Assembly: GCF_000469345.1 (NCBI RefSeq)
Contig: NZ_KI271096.1
Location: 39,539 to 90,853, forward strand
Length of the DNA stretch: 51,315 bases
Source: Eubacterium ramulus ATCC 29099
Lineage (GTDB): Bacteria > Bacillota > Clostridia > Lachnospirales > Lachnospiraceae
Direction of reading: 5' to 3'
Shown: positions 32,322-42,953 of the stretch, in pieces
Layout of the letters: each line of letters starts with the position of its first letter
Numbering within the stretch: position 1 is the stretch's first letter
Program-made: the position numbers and the translations under genes
The notes under the pieces: model-generated
What the model saw: only the letters and a program-made list of their open reading frames with translations
Told to the model about the DNA's origin: nothing
Database searches by the model: none

Positions 32322-33365
32322 ATGCATAAGCATGGTGGAGATATTTACCGCAATCAGGGAGTGGTGGATTATTCTGCAAATATTAATTTCCGGGGGATGC
32401 CGGAGTCCGTCCGTCAGGCCGCAAAGGATGCTATTGATGCATCGGTCTGCTATCCGGATCCACAGTGTGAGGAACTGAAGGCGGCCATTGCAGAAAAAGA
32501 AAATGTTCCTGCAGAATGGATTTTCTGCGGAAACGGGGCAGCGGATGTGATTTTTTCTCTGGTGCTGGCATTAAAGCCGCAAAAAGCACTGCTCCCGATT
32601 CCTTCTTTTTATGAGTACCGGCAGGCACTGGAGAGTGTGGGATGCCAGATAAGTGAGATCCTTTTAAAGGAAGATGAGGCATTCTGTCTTCAGAAGCGTT
32701 TTGTGAATGAAATTCCGATGGATACGGATATGGTATGCTTGTGCAATCCGAATAATCCCACCGGACAACTGATTGACCGGGAGGTACTGGAACAGGTGGC
32801 AGACTATTGTCAGAAAACAGACACCTGTCTGCTGCTGGATGAATGTTTTCATGATTTTCTGGAAGAGGGCAGTGTGCATACACTGCTGCCGCGGGTAAAA
32901 GAGAATCCGAAGTTGTTTGTGCTGCGGGCATTTACAAAAATGTATGGCATGGCCGGATTGCGGCTCGGGTATGGCATCTGCAGTGACACGGAGTTGATCC
33001 GGCGGATGGAACAGGTGACCCAGCCCTGGAACGTATCGGTTCCGGCTCAGGCTGCGGGAATCGCGGCTGCAAGAGAACAGGAATTTGTGGCGGTGAGCAG
33101 ACAGATGATCACCGAACAGAAAAAACTACTGCTTGCAGGTCTGGAGGCAGCGGGGGCGAAAGTATACGGTTCGGCGGCAAACTATATTTTTTTCCGGGCA
33201 GCACCGGGATTTGATACACGGATGTATCGTGCCGGATTTATGGTACGCAACTGTGGCAATTATGATGGACTGACAGAAGGTTTTTACCGGATCGCAGTGC
33301 GTGGAGAAGCAGATAACCGGGCATTTTTGCAGGCATTGCAAGAATTGGAGCAGAGAGAGGGGTAA
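32322..33365 (+). CDS. cobD: Threonine-phosphate decarboxylase
   Basis: PLP enzyme of the histidinol-phosphate aminotransferase fold, 347 residues, making (R)-1-aminopropanol phosphate. It starts with [10 protein letters not shown], typical of CobD, followed by [23 protein letters not shown] and the Schiff-base Lys206 in [15 protein letters not shown]. The neighbours cbiB and cbiP make CobD far more likely than HisC. AGAGGTG precedes the ATG. Confidence 0.9.
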   Translation: MHKHGGDIYRNQGVVDYSANINFRGMPESVRQAAKDAIDASVCYPDPQCEELKAAIAEKENVPAEWIFCGNGAADVIFSLVLALKPQKALLPIPSFYEYRQALESVGCQISEILLKEDEAFCLQKRFVNEIPMDTDMVCLCNPNNPTGQLIDREVLEQVADYCQKTDTCLLLDECFHDFLEEGSVHTLLPRVKENPKLFVLRAFTKMYGMAGLRLGYGICSDTELIRRMEQVTQPWNVSVPAQAAGIAAAREQEFVAVSRQMITEQKKLLLAGLEAAGAKVYGSAANYIFFRAAPGFDTRMYRAGFMVRNCGNYDGLTEGFYRIAVRGEADNRAFLQALQELEQREG

Positions 33366-33369
33366 CAGG

Positions 33370-34899
33370 ATGGCAAAATCGATTATGGTACAGGGAACCA
33401 TGTCAAATGCAGGCAAGAGCCTGCTGGCGGCAGGACTGTGCAGAATTTTTAAGCAGGATGGGTATCGTGTGGCACCCTTTAAGTCACAAAATATGGCGCT
33501 GAATTCCTTTATTACCAGAGAAGGTCTGGAGATGGGACGCGCACAGGTCATGCAGGCGGAGGCGGCAGGAATCGAGCCATCCGTTCTCATGAATCCGATT
33601 TTATTAAAACCGACGAATGATACTGGTTCCCAGGTGATCGTCAATGGGGAGGTACTCTCTACCATGAGTGCACGGGACTATTTCAAATATAAAAAACAGC
33701 TGGTGCCGGATATTATGAAGGCGTATCATGCCCTGGAAGAACAGGCAGATATCATTGTGCTGGAGGGAGCTGGCTCCCCGGCGGAGATTAATCTGAAAAA
33801 TGATGATATCGTCAATATGGGAATGGCAAAGATGGCGAATGCACCGGTACTTCTGGTAGGAGATATCGACCGTGGTGGTGTGTTTGCACAGCTGGCGGGC
33901 ACGATGATGTTGCTGGAGGAAGAGGAAAAACGGCTGGTCAAAGGACTGGTGATCAATAAATTCCGGGGAGATAAGAGCATTCTGGATCCGGGAATCGAGA
34001 TGCTGGAGCAGCTTTGCAGGAAGCCTGTGGTAGGTGTGGCACCGTACATGGACATTGATGTGGAAGATGAGGACAGTCTCAGTGAACGCATGAGTGACCA
34101 TAAGGAGATTGGTCAGATTGATCTGGCAGTGATCCGGCTTCCACGGATTTCCAATTTTACGGATTTCAATATTTTTGAAAGTATTCCGGGTGTATCCGTG
34201 CGTTATATATTCCGTGCGGCACAGCTGGGCCATCCGGATCTCATTCTGATACCGGGTACCAAGAATACCATGCATGATCTGGCCTGGATGCGTCAGTCAG
34301 GTGTGGAAGCGTCTGTGCTCAAAGCACATGCTTCCGGCTGTCCGGTTTTCGGCATCTGTGGCGGTTATCAGATGCTTGGTGAATATCTGGAGGATCCGCA
34401 CGGAGTGGAAGAAGGCGGCAGCATGCGTGGCATGGGACTGCTTCCGATGCGCACGGTTTTCACAGAAGAGAAAACGAGAACCCGGGTGGATGGAACTTTT
34501 GGCAGTGTCCATGGCATTTTACAGGCACTTTCCGGTGTGGCTTTTAGCGGATATGAAATCCACATGGGACAGAGTATCGGAAAAGAGGGTACAGATACAT
34601 TGACGGAGATTCATGATACGAACCGGCAGCAGGGAGAACCTGCAGTTTGGGAGCGAAAATCCGAGGGTGCCATGGGAGAGAATGTCTATGGTACCTATGT
34701 CCATGGCATTTTTGACAGCATGGATGTGGTAAATGCGGTAGTGCGTGCACTGGCAGAGCGCAAGGGGATTGATCCGGAAGGACTGGCACAGATTGATTAT
34801 GCGGCCTATAAAGAACAGCAGTATGACAAGATGGCAGCGATCCTGCGTCAGTATCTGGATATGGAAGCAATCTACCGGATCGTGGAAGCAGGCGTATAA
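33370..34899 (+). CDS. cbiP: Cobyric acid synthase
   Basis: Amidates side chains b, d, e and g using glutamine and ATP. The 509-residue protein has the N-terminal [19 protein letters not shown]-loop, [37 protein letters not shown], and a C-terminal amidotransferase domain with Cys in [12 protein letters not shown] and His in [11 protein letters not shown] 33370 follows the cobD stop by 4 bases; the open frame extends 23 codons into cobD without homology. Confidence 0.94.
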   Translation: MAKSIMVQGTMSNAGKSLLAAGLCRIFKQDGYRVAPFKSQNMALNSFITREGLEMGRAQVMQAEAAGIEPSVLMNPILLKPTNDTGSQVIVNGEVLSTMSARDYFKYKKQLVPDIMKAYHALEEQADIIVLEGAGSPAEINLKNDDIVNMGMAKMANAPVLLVGDIDRGGVFAQLAGTMMLLEEEEKRLVKGLVINKFRGDKSILDPGIEMLEQLCRKPVVGVAPYMDIDVEDEDSLSERMSDHKEIGQIDLAVIRLPRISNFTDFNIFESIPGVSVRYIFRAAQLGHPDLILIPGTKNTMHDLAWMRQSGVEASVLKAHASGCPVFGICGGYQMLGEYLEDPHGVEEGGSMRGMGLLPMRTVFTEEKTRTRVDGTFGSVHGILQALSGVAFSGYEIHMGQSIGKEGTDTLTEIHDTNRQQGEPAVWERKSEGAMGENVYGTYVHGIFDSMDVVNAVVRALAERKGIDPEGLAQIDYAAYKEQQYDKMAAILRQYLDMEAIYRIVEAGV

Positions 34900-34951
34900 A
34901 TCAATACAATGACAAATCAGATTGAAATAGATACAGGCAGGAGAGAAAAAC

Positions 34952-35605
34952 ATGGAGTTTGAACATGTAAAACCAATGGACATAGAGAAACGGAGTATGG
35001 AGATTATTGGACAGGAGCTGGCAGAGATGGGGATTTCCCTGCCGGCAGATAAGGCACATATTATAAAGAGAGTGATTCATACCAGTGCGGATTTCGATTA
35101 TGCGCAGACACTGACTTTTTCAGAGGATGCACTGGAGCGTGCCACAGATGCACTGAAACAGGGAGCCTCCATTATCACGGATACGAAAATGGCATGGTCC
35201 GGGATCAATAAGCGGGCGCTGGAGAATCTGGGCGGCCAGGCATATAATTTTATTTCGGACGAAGATGTTGCAGCAATCGCAAAAGAGAAAGGCTGTACGA
35301 GAGCAGCGGCAAGTATTGACAAGGCGGCAAATCTGAATGGACCGTTGATCTTTGCAGTGGGAAATGCACCGACGGCACTGATCCGGCTGCATGAACTGAT
35401 CACAGAGGGAAAACTGAAACCGGCGCTGATCATCGGTGTTCCGGTGGGCTTTGTGAATGTGGTGCAGGCAAAAGAATTAATCATGGAAACAGATGTGCCT
35501 TATATCGTGGCACGGGGCCGGAAAGGCGGAAGCAATGTGGCAGCGGCCATCTGCAATGCCTTATTATATAATCTTGACAGTAGCAGAGGTGCAAAGAAAC
35601 CATGA
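34952..35605 (+). CDS. cbiC: Cobalt-precorrin-8 methylmutase
   Basis: Moves the C11 methyl group to C12, giving cobyrinate. The 217-residue protein has the catalytic His in RVIHTSADFDYA, DTKMAWSGINK, FAVGNAPTAL, GVPVGFVNVVQAKE and RGRKGGSNVAAAICNAL. GGAGAG precedes the ATG. Its stop overlaps hemA (ATGA), so cobyrinate completion and precursor supply are translationally linked. Confidence 0.94.
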   Translation: MEFEHVKPMDIEKRSMEIIGQELAEMGISLPADKAHIIKRVIHTSADFDYAQTLTFSEDALERATDALKQGASIITDTKMAWSGINKRALENLGGQAYNFISDEDVAAIAKEKGCTRAAASIDKAANLNGPLIFAVGNAPTALIRLHELITEGKLKPALIIGVPVGFVNVVQAKELIMETDVPYIVARGRKGGSNVAAAICNALLYNLDSSRGAKKP

Positions 35606-36849
35606 GAAAGATACAGATGATGGGAATTGATCACAGCAGGGCGACCGTTGCGGAACGTGAGCTGTTTTCACTGACAAAAGCAAAGCAGAAGGAATTGATG
35701 GAGGCAGTCATCCGGCAGCAGGGCGTGGGTGGCTGCGTGTTGCTGTCCACTTGTAACCGGACAGAGTTGTATGTATCCCTGCAAAAAGAAGAGGATATTG
35801 ATCTGTACCGGATTTTCTGTCATATCCGGGAGATTCCGCAGACAGCACAGGATGAACTGCAGCATTTGTTTTGCAGGCGGAGCGGGGAGGATGCAGTACG
35901 TCACCTCTTCTTGCTGACCGGAGGACTCAAATCCAGAATTATCGGGGAGGATCAGATTCTGACGCAGGTGCGGGAAGCACTGGAATATGCAAGATTGTGT
36001 AATGTGGCAGATACCGTATTAAAGACGCTGTTTCGCATGGCAGTTACTGTTGGAAAGAAGATCAAGACCCAGGTAGCTATTCCGAGAGGGAATACATCAG
36101 CGATTGCGGCAGCTCTTGCACAGTTGGAACAGGAAGGGCATACCTTCGGGGGTACACAGTGTCTGGTGATTGGAAACGGCGAAATGGGCAGACTGACAGC
36201 CCGGGCTTTCCGGGAGCGGGGGGCTTTTGTTACGGTAACGGTACGACAGTATCGCAGCGGCCAGGTGCAGATCCCGGAAGGATGTGCAAGGATCCATTAT
36301 GGAGAGCGTTATGAGAAAATACCGGAGTGCCGGTATGTAGTATCAGCAACGTCCAGTCCGAATCTGACACTGGAAAAAGATAAAATACAGGAACTGAATC
36401 TGACAGGTGCACTGACGCTGATCGATCTGGCCGTTCCACGGGATATTGATCCTTGTATCGGAGAACTTCCGCAGACGGAAGTCTATAACATCGATGATTT
36501 TCAGACCGGAACCGGTGTATCAGAGGAGCAGAGTGCTTCGATTGAAGCTGCAAAGACACTGGTGGAAGAGGAAGTCGCAGAATTTGTATCCTGGTATGAG
36601 TGTAAAGATATGATTCCGGAGATACGCGAACTGGGAACACTGGCGGCACAGGATGTCAGCTGGCGGATGGGAAAAACCTTTCATGAGATGCAGTTTGCAC
36701 CGGAAGTCTGTCATCAGCTGGCCGATGCGGTGGAGCAGACAGCTGCAAAAGTGTTCCAGAAGATGCTGTTTGGCGTGCGGGATCATGCAGACAGCGATGT
36801 GATGCGTGAGTGTCTGGATGCACTGGGACAGGTGTGGAAAAAGGAGTGA
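35602..36849 (+). CDS. hemA: Glutamyl-tRNA reductase
   Basis: Reduces glutamyl-tRNA to glutamate-1-semialdehyde, the first step of C5-pathway tetrapyrrole synthesis. The 415-residue product has the catalytic Cys51 in LSTCNRTELYVS, GGLKSRIIGEDQILTQV, VIGNGEMGRLTARAF and the C-terminal dimerisation helices. It is the first of five hem genes at the end of the cobalamin run; together with hemL it feeds this pathway. Confidence 0.94.
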   Translation: MRKIQMMGIDHSRATVAERELFSLTKAKQKELMEAVIRQQGVGGCVLLSTCNRTELYVSLQKEEDIDLYRIFCHIREIPQTAQDELQHLFCRRSGEDAVRHLFLLTGGLKSRIIGEDQILTQVREALEYARLCNVADTVLKTLFRMAVTVGKKIKTQVAIPRGNTSAIAAALAQLEQEGHTFGGTQCLVIGNGEMGRLTARAFRERGAFVTVTVRQYRSGQVQIPEGCARIHYGERYEKIPECRYVVSATSSPNLTLEKDKIQELNLTGALTLIDLAVPRDIDPCIGELPQTEVYNIDDFQTGTGVSEEQSASIEAAKTLVEEEVAEFVSWYECKDMIPEIRELGTLAAQDVSWRMGKTFHEMQFAPEVCHQLADAVEQTAAKVFQKMLFGVRDHADSDVMRECLDALGQVWKKE

Positions 36850-36853
36850 TCCG

Positions 36854-37429
36854 ATGGAAAAGGAGCAGAGATATTTTCCGTTTTTTGTAGATATTTCGGA
36901 ATATCGGGTGCTGGTGGTGGGTGCAGGTATCATTGCATTGCGCAGGACATCTGCACTGCTGCGTTTTGGAACCAGGGTTACGGTGGTGGCACCGGATATC
37001 CGTGCAGAATTTCAGGCACTGCAGGCACAGTATGGACAGGAATATGTCTGCCTGCAGCAGAAAAAATTTACACCGGGTATGACAAATGGATATGATATCG
37101 TATTGGCCGCTACGGATAGTCCTGAGACAGATCATAGCATCTGGGAGGAGTGTAAAAAGCATGGTATCCGCGTCAGTGTGGCATCCGATCAGACGTTGTG
37201 TGATTTCCGGTTTCCGGCATTGATCGAGAAAGATAATATCGTTGTGGGTGTTACATCAAATGACAGTGATCATCGGAACGTACGGGAGATCAGTGCCAGG
37301 ATCAGAGAAACACTGGGGACTGAGAACCGGAATATAGACAGAGCTGAAAAGCAGGACAGCAAAGAATCTGAATATCAGAGGAAAGAGATGTCAGCAGGCA
37401 GAACTGGCAGTGAAGAAAAAAATCAGTGA
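36854..37429 (+). CDS. sirC: Precorrin-2 dehydrogenase (SirC/Met8-like)
   Basis: Oxidises precorrin-2 to sirohydrochlorin (factor II) with NAD. The 191-residue protein has the N-terminal PFFVDISEYRVLVVGAGIIA with an altered dinucleotide motif, VTVVAPDI, ATDSPETDHSIWEEC and FRFPALIEKDNIVVGVTSN. The C-terminus after about residue 155 is a charged, low-complexity tail. ATG 36854 has AAGGAG 9 bases upstream. Yeast Met8p of this family also inserts metal; whether this one does is unknown, but no other cobaltochelatase is present here. Confidence 0.85.
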   Translation: MEKEQRYFPFFVDISEYRVLVVGAGIIALRRTSALLRFGTRVTVVAPDIRAEFQALQAQYGQEYVCLQQKKFTPGMTNGYDIVLAATDSPETDHSIWEECKKHGIRVSVASDQTLCDFRFPALIEKDNIVVGVTSNDSDHRNVREISARIRETLGTENRNIDRAEKQDSKESEYQRKEMSAGRTGSEEKNQ

Positions 37430-37445
37430 AGCAGGAGTCAGGAAC

Positions 37446-38342
37446 ATGAAAAACATTCGAGTAGGAAGCAGGGAGAGCCGTCTGGCTGTGGTACAAAGCG
37501 AGATGGTGATGGATTATATAAAAGAAAACTGTCCGGAATATACACCGGAACTTGTGACAATGAAAACGACCGGAGACAGGATCCTGGATCGGAATCTGGA
37601 TCAGATCGGTGGAAAAGGGTTGTTTGTAAAGGAACTGGATGCGGCTTTGATGGATGGACGCAGTGATATGTCCGTGCACAGCCTGAAAGATATGCCGGCG
37701 CAGATTCCGGAGGAACTTCCATTGATCGGTTTTTCCAAACGGGAAGATCCAAGAGATGTTCTGGTACTGCCGGAGGGAGTCGCAGAACTTGATTTTTCAA
37801 AACCGGTGGGTTGTTCCAGCCGCCGAAGAATGCTGCAGTTTCAGGCCATGTATCCAGAGGCAACCTTTGCACCGATCCGGGGAAATGTGTATACACGGCT
37901 GGCAAAAGTAGATTCCGGTGAGTATGCGGCTACGATTCTGGCAGCAGCCGGACTGAAGCGGCTGGGGTTGGAGCAACGTATCAGCCGGTATTTTTCTGTG
38001 GAGGAAATGATCCCGGCAGCCGGCCAGGGCGTACTGGCACTGCAGGGCCGGGCAGGAGAAGACTACGGTTTTCTGCGTGGCTTCTGTTCTGAGGAAAGCC
38101 ATGTGACATCTGTATGTGAACGTGCCTTTATCCGGGAACTGGACGGAGGCTGTTCCTCGCCTATTGCAGCGCATGCGGTGGTGAAAGGAGATACCGTAGT
38201 ATTGCGGGGACTGTATTATGAAGAGTGCAGTGGAAAAGCAGAGACTGCGGTAGAGGAAGCACCGGTTTCCGAGGCGGAACATCTCGGTATCATGCTGGCC
38301 CGCAGACTGAAAGAATTATGTCAGAAACAGGAGGAAAAATAG
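37446..38342 (+). CDS. hemC: Hydroxymethylbilane synthase (PBG deaminase)
   Basis: Polymerises four porphobilinogens into hydroxymethylbilane. The 298-residue enzyme has IRVGSRESRLAVVQSE, SVHSLKDMPAQIPEEL, GCSSRRRMLQ, and Cys236 (LDGGCSSPIAAHA), which carries the dipyrromethane cofactor. ATG 37446 is used because AGGAG lies 8 bases before. Its stop directly abuts the cobA-hemD ATG. Confidence 0.95.
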   Translation: MKNIRVGSRESRLAVVQSEMVMDYIKENCPEYTPELVTMKTTGDRILDRNLDQIGGKGLFVKELDAALMDGRSDMSVHSLKDMPAQIPEELPLIGFSKREDPRDVLVLPEGVAELDFSKPVGCSSRRRMLQFQAMYPEATFAPIRGNVYTRLAKVDSGEYAATILAAAGLKRLGLEQRISRYFSVEEMIPAAGQGVLALQGRAGEDYGFLRGFCSEESHVTSVCERAFIRELDGGCSSPIAAHAVVKGDTVVLRGLYYEECSGKAETAVEEAPVSEAEHLGIMLARRLKELCQKQEEK

Positions 38343-39842
38343 ATGAATCAGGGGAAAGTCTGGCTGGTAGGAGCCGGCCCGTCAGATGCGGAACTGCTGA
38401 CGGTAAAAGCAAAACGCGTATTGGAACAGGCAGAAGTCGTGGTGTATGACCGGTTGGTGGGTGACAGCATTTTGCTGATGATGCCGGATACAGCAGAAAA
38501 AATTGATGCGGGAAAGCGTTCCGGCAATCATACGATGCCACAGGAGGAGATGAACCGGCTGTTACTGCGTAAGGCGCAGGAAGGAAAGCGGGTCGTGCGT
38601 TTAAAAGGCGGGGATCCGTTTCTTTTTGGCAGAGGTGGGGAGGAACTGACCCTTCTGGCAGAGCATGGGATTCCATATGAGGTGGTTCCGGGTGTGACAT
38701 CTGCCATTGCAGTGCCGGCATATAACGGAATTCCGATTACTCATCGGGATTTTGCTTCCAGTGTACATATTATTACAGGACATAAAAAGAAAGACGAACC
38801 GCTGGAACTGGATTTTGCCACACTGGCAAAACTGGAGGGAACACTGGTATTCTTAATGGGAGTATCTGCCCTGGGGGATATCTGTGACGGACTGATGCAT
38901 GCCGGAAAAGCAAAAGATACACCGGCGGCACTGCTGAGCCGGGGAACCACGTCACGTCAGGCAAGGCTGGTGAGCACACTGGAAAAACTGCCGGAGGAAC
39001 TGCATGAACATCCGCTGATGACACCGGCTATCATTGTGATCGGAGAAGTGTGCGCACTGGCGGATCAGTTTGCATGGTATGAAAAGCTGCCATTGTCTGG
39101 CAAAAAGATCATTGTGACACGTCCGAGGGAACGTCAGGAAGAAATTTCACAGCGTCTGCGCAGCCTGGGTGCGGAAGTGCTGGAACTGCCGACGATTTCC
39201 ATTGCACCATATCGGGCAGAGGAACTGCCGGAGCAGGGAGCTGCCCTGGAGGAGCTGGAGAGCTATCAGTATCTCGTATTTACATCACCTTCCGGAGTAG
39301 ACTGCTTTTTTGCACTGCTGCGGGAAAAAAAGATGGATATCCGCCGGTTTTGTGCCGGAAAGATTGCGGTAATCGGAGCCGGCACAGCCAGCCGTCTGCA
39401 GAACTACGGACTGATGGCAGATTTGATGCCGGAGATTTATGATGCGGTGCATCTTGGAAAGTGTGTTGGAGCGGACTGCAAAGACGGTGACCGGATCCTG
39501 ATTCCACGGGCAAGACTTGGTAGTCAGGCTCTGATCGGGGAAATTACGGCACAGAAAAAAGTTACGATTGCAGATTTGCCGATTTATGATACCATAGAGA
39601 AGGAATCACCGGTGGTGGAACTGCCGGATCTGACAAAAGAAGAAGCAATGATTGTATTTACCAGTGCTTCTACGGTACGTGGTTTCAGAAAAATGATGGC
39701 AGATGCGGACATCAGCCGTCTGCAGGCTGTCTGCATTGGTGCACAGACAAAAGAAGCAGCAGAAAAAGCTGGATTTACTAATGTCTGTGTGGCAGCAGAA
39801 GCGACTGTGGATGCCATTGTTTCAGCAATAGAAGAACAGTAG
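38343..39842 (+). CDS. cobA-hemD: Uroporphyrinogen-III methyltransferase / synthase fusion
   Basis: A 499-residue bifunctional protein. Residues 1 to about 245 are the SAM-dependent methyltransferase CobA ([52 protein letters not shown]), making precorrin-2. From about 250 it is uroporphyrinogen-III synthase HemD ([40 protein letters not shown]). The fusion closes the ring and methylates it in one polypeptide, a common arrangement in Clostridia. AGGAGG precedes the ATG. Confidence 0.94.
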   Translation: MNQGKVWLVGAGPSDAELLTVKAKRVLEQAEVVVYDRLVGDSILLMMPDTAEKIDAGKRSGNHTMPQEEMNRLLLRKAQEGKRVVRLKGGDPFLFGRGGEELTLLAEHGIPYEVVPGVTSAIAVPAYNGIPITHRDFASSVHIITGHKKKDEPLELDFATLAKLEGTLVFLMGVSALGDICDGLMHAGKAKDTPAALLSRGTTSRQARLVSTLEKLPEELHEHPLMTPAIIVIGEVCALADQFAWYEKLPLSGKKIIVTRPRERQEEISQRLRSLGAEVLELPTISIAPYRAEELPEQGAALEELESYQYLVFTSPSGVDCFFALLREKKMDIRRFCAGKIAVIGAGTASRLQNYGLMADLMPEIYDAVHLGKCVGADCKDGDRILIPRARLGSQALIGEITAQKKVTIADLPIYDTIEKESPVVELPDLTKEEAMIVFTSASTVRGFRKMMADADISRLQAVCIGAQTKEAAEKAGFTNVCVAAEATVDAIVSAIEEQ

Positions 39843-39883
39843 GACAGGAATGACAGACAGGCGAGCATGAGGAGGAAATAAAA

Positions 39884-40867
39884 GTGGAAATGATCAATCG
39901 TCCCCGCAGATTGCGGACAAGTGCAAATTTAAGAAAAATGGTTCGGGAGACCAGAATGGATAAATCTTCTCTGATCTATCCGATGTTTATTGTAGAAGGA
40001 ACAAATATTAAGGAGGAGATCCCATCCATGATGGGACAGTACCGTTACAGTGTGGATCGTATGGAGGAAAAACTGGAGCAGTTGAGTAAAGCAGGGATCG
40101 GCGGTGTCATGCTTTTTGGAATCCCGGATCACAAGGATGAGCTGGGAAGCGGTGCGTATGCACAGGATGGCATTGTGCAGCAGGGTTTCCGCAAAGCAAA
40201 AGAACTGTTCCCGGATCTGTATATGATCGGTGATGTGTGCATGTGCGAGTATACGTCCCATGGTCACTGCGGTGTGCTCTGCGGTCATGATGTGGACAAT
40301 GATAAGACATTGGAACTGTTGCAGAAGACGGCGCTGTCTCAGGTACAGGCGGGAGCAGATATGGTGGCACCTTCCGATATGATGGATGGCAGAGTCGGTG
40401 CAATCCGTGAAATTCTGGATAAAAACGGATATATCAATACACCGATCATGGCATATTCTGCAAAATTTGCTTCTGCATTTTACGGACCGTTCCGTGATGC
40501 AGCAGAGTCCGCACCGGCATTTGGTGACCGTAAGACGTATCAGATGGATTATCACAACCGCAGAGAAGCGTTAAAGGAAGTGGATCAGGATGTGCTGGAG
40601 GGCGCAGATATCGTTATGGTAAAACCGGCCATGGCTTATGGTGATCTGATCCGTGAAGTAAAGGATATGACGGATATTCCGGTGGCAGCGTACAGTGTCA
40701 GCGGAGAATATTCTATGGTAAAAACGACTGCAGCAGCAGGTTTCATCGATGAAACTGCCATTATGTGTGAGATGGCAGTATCTGCATTCCGCGCAGGCAC
40801 CGATATTTATATTACTTATTTTGCAGAAGAACTTGCAAAATGCATGGATGAAGGGAGAATCGGATAA
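39884..40867 (+). CDS. hemB: Porphobilinogen synthase (ALA dehydratase)
   Basis: Condenses two 5-aminolevulinates to porphobilinogen. The 327-residue TIM barrel has the zinc-type cysteine cluster CMCEYTSHGHCG and the active-site lysines Lys194 (AYSAKFASAFYGP) and Lys247 (VKPAMAYGD). It starts with GTG at 39884, 8 bases after GAGGAGG; an ATG two codons later is too far from it. Its stop overlaps hemL (TAATG). Confidence 0.95.
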   Translation: MEMINRPRRLRTSANLRKMVRETRMDKSSLIYPMFIVEGTNIKEEIPSMMGQYRYSVDRMEEKLEQLSKAGIGGVMLFGIPDHKDELGSGAYAQDGIVQQGFRKAKELFPDLYMIGDVCMCEYTSHGHCGVLCGHDVDNDKTLELLQKTALSQVQAGADMVAPSDMMDGRVGAIREILDKNGYINTPIMAYSAKFASAFYGPFRDAAESAPAFGDRKTYQMDYHNRREALKEVDQDVLEGADIVMVKPAMAYGDLIREVKDMTDIPVAAYSVSGEYSMVKTTAAAGFIDETAIMCEMAVSAFRAGTDIYITYFAEELAKCMDEGRIG

Positions 40868-42153
40868 TGGCAATCACAAAATCAGAAGCACTTTTTAAAG
40901 AAGCCGTACAATATATTCCGGGTGGCGTTAATTCTCCGGTCCGTGCGTTCGGATCGATCGGATCCACACCGCGTTTTATCAAAAAAGCAGATAAAGCGCT
41001 GATGTGGGATGAGGATGATAACGAATACATTGATTTTATCGGATCCTGGGGACCGATGATCCTGGGACATAACCATCCGCTGGTGCTGGATGCAGTGCTG
41101 GAGTATGCAAAACGCGGATTAAGCTACGGTGCAGCGACATCTATTGAAGTAGATATGGCAAAGTTGGTCTGCAGTATGGTTCCATCTATTGATATGGTGC
41201 GTATGGTAAACTCCGGTACGGAGGCTGTGATGAGTGCCGTGCGTGTGGCTCGCGGATTTACACGCAGAGACAAAATCATCAAATTTAACGGTTGTTATCA
41301 TGGACATTCCGATGCGTTGCTTGTAAAAGCCGGATCCGGTGTCATGACAGCAGGTGTCCCGGATTCTCTGGGCGTTCCGGCCGGCTGCACAGCGGATACT
41401 GTAACAGCAGATTATAACTCACTGGAGAGCGTGCAGGACTGTTTTGACCGGTATGGTGAGCAGATTGCGGCGATCATTGTGGAGCCGGTGGGAGCAAATA
41501 TGGGTACGGTTCCACCAAAACCAGGATTTTTACAGGGATTGCGTGATATCTGTGACAAATATGGTTCGCTGCTGATTTTTGACGAAGTAATTACAGGATT
41601 CCGTATGCAGGCAGACGGAGCACAGGGACATTTTGGTGTGACACCGGATCTGACTACTTTTGGAAAAATCATCGGTGCAGGTATGCCGGTAGGTGCTTAC
41701 GGTGGCCGCAGGGAAATTATGGAAATGGTATCTCCGGTGGGAGCTGTGTATCAGGCAGGAACATTAAGCGGCAATCCGGTGGCGATGGCAGCAGGTATTG
41801 CACAGCTGACTTATTTAAAAGAACATCCGGAAGTATATACAAAATTAAATAAAACCGCCGATTCTTTCTTTTCAGAACTGCAGAAAATCGTGGATGAGAG
41901 CGGCAGAGGATATCAGGTAAACCATATCTGTTCTCTGGGAAGTATGTTCTGTACTACACAGGAAGTATATGATTATGAGACTGCCAAGACCTCAGATACA
42001 AAGGCATATGCGGATTATTGCAATTATATGCAGAATCATGGCATTTACCTGGCTCCGGCGCAGTTTGAGGCAATGTTTATCTCTGCGGCACATACGCAGG
42101 AACAACTGGCACAGACACTGGAGACAGCACGTAATTATTTTAAAAACAACTGA
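40867..42153 (+). CDS. hemL: Glutamate-1-semialdehyde 2,1-aminomutase
   Basis: PLP enzyme of 428 residues that makes 5-aminolevulinate from glutamate-1-semialdehyde. It has IPGGVNSPVRAFGSIG, NSGTEAVMSAVRVARG, NGCYHGHSDALL and the PLP Lys267 in FGKIIGAGMPVGAYGG. It is the last tetrapyrrole gene. No hemE, hemN or ferrochelatase follows, so this gene set appears to supply corrinoid (and siroheme) rather than haem. Confidence 0.95.
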   Translation: MAITKSEALFKEAVQYIPGGVNSPVRAFGSIGSTPRFIKKADKALMWDEDDNEYIDFIGSWGPMILGHNHPLVLDAVLEYAKRGLSYGAATSIEVDMAKLVCSMVPSIDMVRMVNSGTEAVMSAVRVARGFTRRDKIIKFNGCYHGHSDALLVKAGSGVMTAGVPDSLGVPAGCTADTVTADYNSLESVQDCFDRYGEQIAAIIVEPVGANMGTVPPKPGFLQGLRDICDKYGSLLIFDEVITGFRMQADGAQGHFGVTPDLTTFGKIIGAGMPVGAYGGRREIMEMVSPVGAVYQAGTLSGNPVAMAAGIAQLTYLKEHPEVYTKLNKTADSFFSELQKIVDESGRGYQVNHICSLGSMFCTTQEVYDYETAKTSDTKAYADYCNYMQNHGIYLAPAQFEAMFISAAHTQEQLAQTLETARNYFKNN

Positions 42154-42212
42154 TAAAACGGGATATCGTTTGACATAGAGCGAAGTTTGGCAGATGAAGG
42201 AAATCAGAGACG

Positions 42213-42953
42213 ATGGCAGTACAGAAGAAGGTACAGAAAAGCACAACTAAGAAAAAGAAACGAAAAAATAGAAAGAAGCGGTATGATCTGTCCAGGGTCT
42301 GGATGGCATTGGGAATGCTGATCGTGATTCTTCTTGTGATTTTCGGTGTGGCACAGCATCAGAAGACGCAGAATGCGGCACAGCAGATGTCAGGACTTTC
42401 TGCCATCGATGGCAGCCGGCCGGATCTGGATGTGGAACTGCTGACAGTCAATCCGTACTCACGACCGGGGACGGCTCTGACACAGGTAAACGGTATCGTG
42501 ATCCATTATACAGCCAATCCGGGAGCAACAGCGATCGCAAACCGGAACTACTTTGAAAATCTGAAAGATACGCATACGACAAAAGCCAGTGCGCATTTTA
42601 TTGTTGGTCTGGAAGGTGAAATCGTGCAGTGTATACCGACGGCAGAGATTGCCTATGCTTCTAATGACAGAAACAGTGATACCCTGTCCATTGAATGTTG
42701 TTACGAAAAGGATGACGGATCCTTTAACCGGGAGACTTATGAGTCCGTGATACGTCTGACAGCATGGCTGTGCAACAAATTCGGACTGACGTCAGAACAA
42801 GTGATCCGGCATTATGATGTGACCGGAAAACTCTGCCCGCTGTATTATGTGGAGCATGAGGATGCCTGGCAGCAGTTTAAGGCAGATGTGGATACAGCGA
42901 TCCAGGCAGGAGAAAACAATACAGGAACACAAAACACGGGAGAAAATGGATGA
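42213..42953 (+). CDS. N-acetylmuramoyl-L-alanine amidase (amidase_2), membrane-anchored
   Basis: Peptidoglycan amidase of 246 residues. A very basic N-terminus (KKVQKSTTKKKKRKNRKKR) is followed by a membrane helix (about 30-48), so the catalytic part is outside. Zinc ligands of the amidase_2 fold are seen as His in IVIHYTANPG, His in IRHYDVTGKLCP and the Cys of the same motif. SIECCYEKDDGSF supports the family. It overlaps the next gene by ATGA. It probably acts in wall turnover or sporulation. Confidence 0.88.
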   Translation: MAVQKKVQKSTTKKKKRKNRKKRYDLSRVWMALGMLIVILLVIFGVAQHQKTQNAAQQMSGLSAIDGSRPDLDVELLTVNPYSRPGTALTQVNGIVIHYTANPGATAIANRNYFENLKDTHTTKASAHFIVGLEGEIVQCIPTAEIAYASNDRNSDTLSIECCYEKDDGSFNRETYESVIRLTAWLCNKFGLTSEQVIRHYDVTGKLCPLYYVEHEDAWQQFKADVDTAIQAGENNTGTQNTGENG

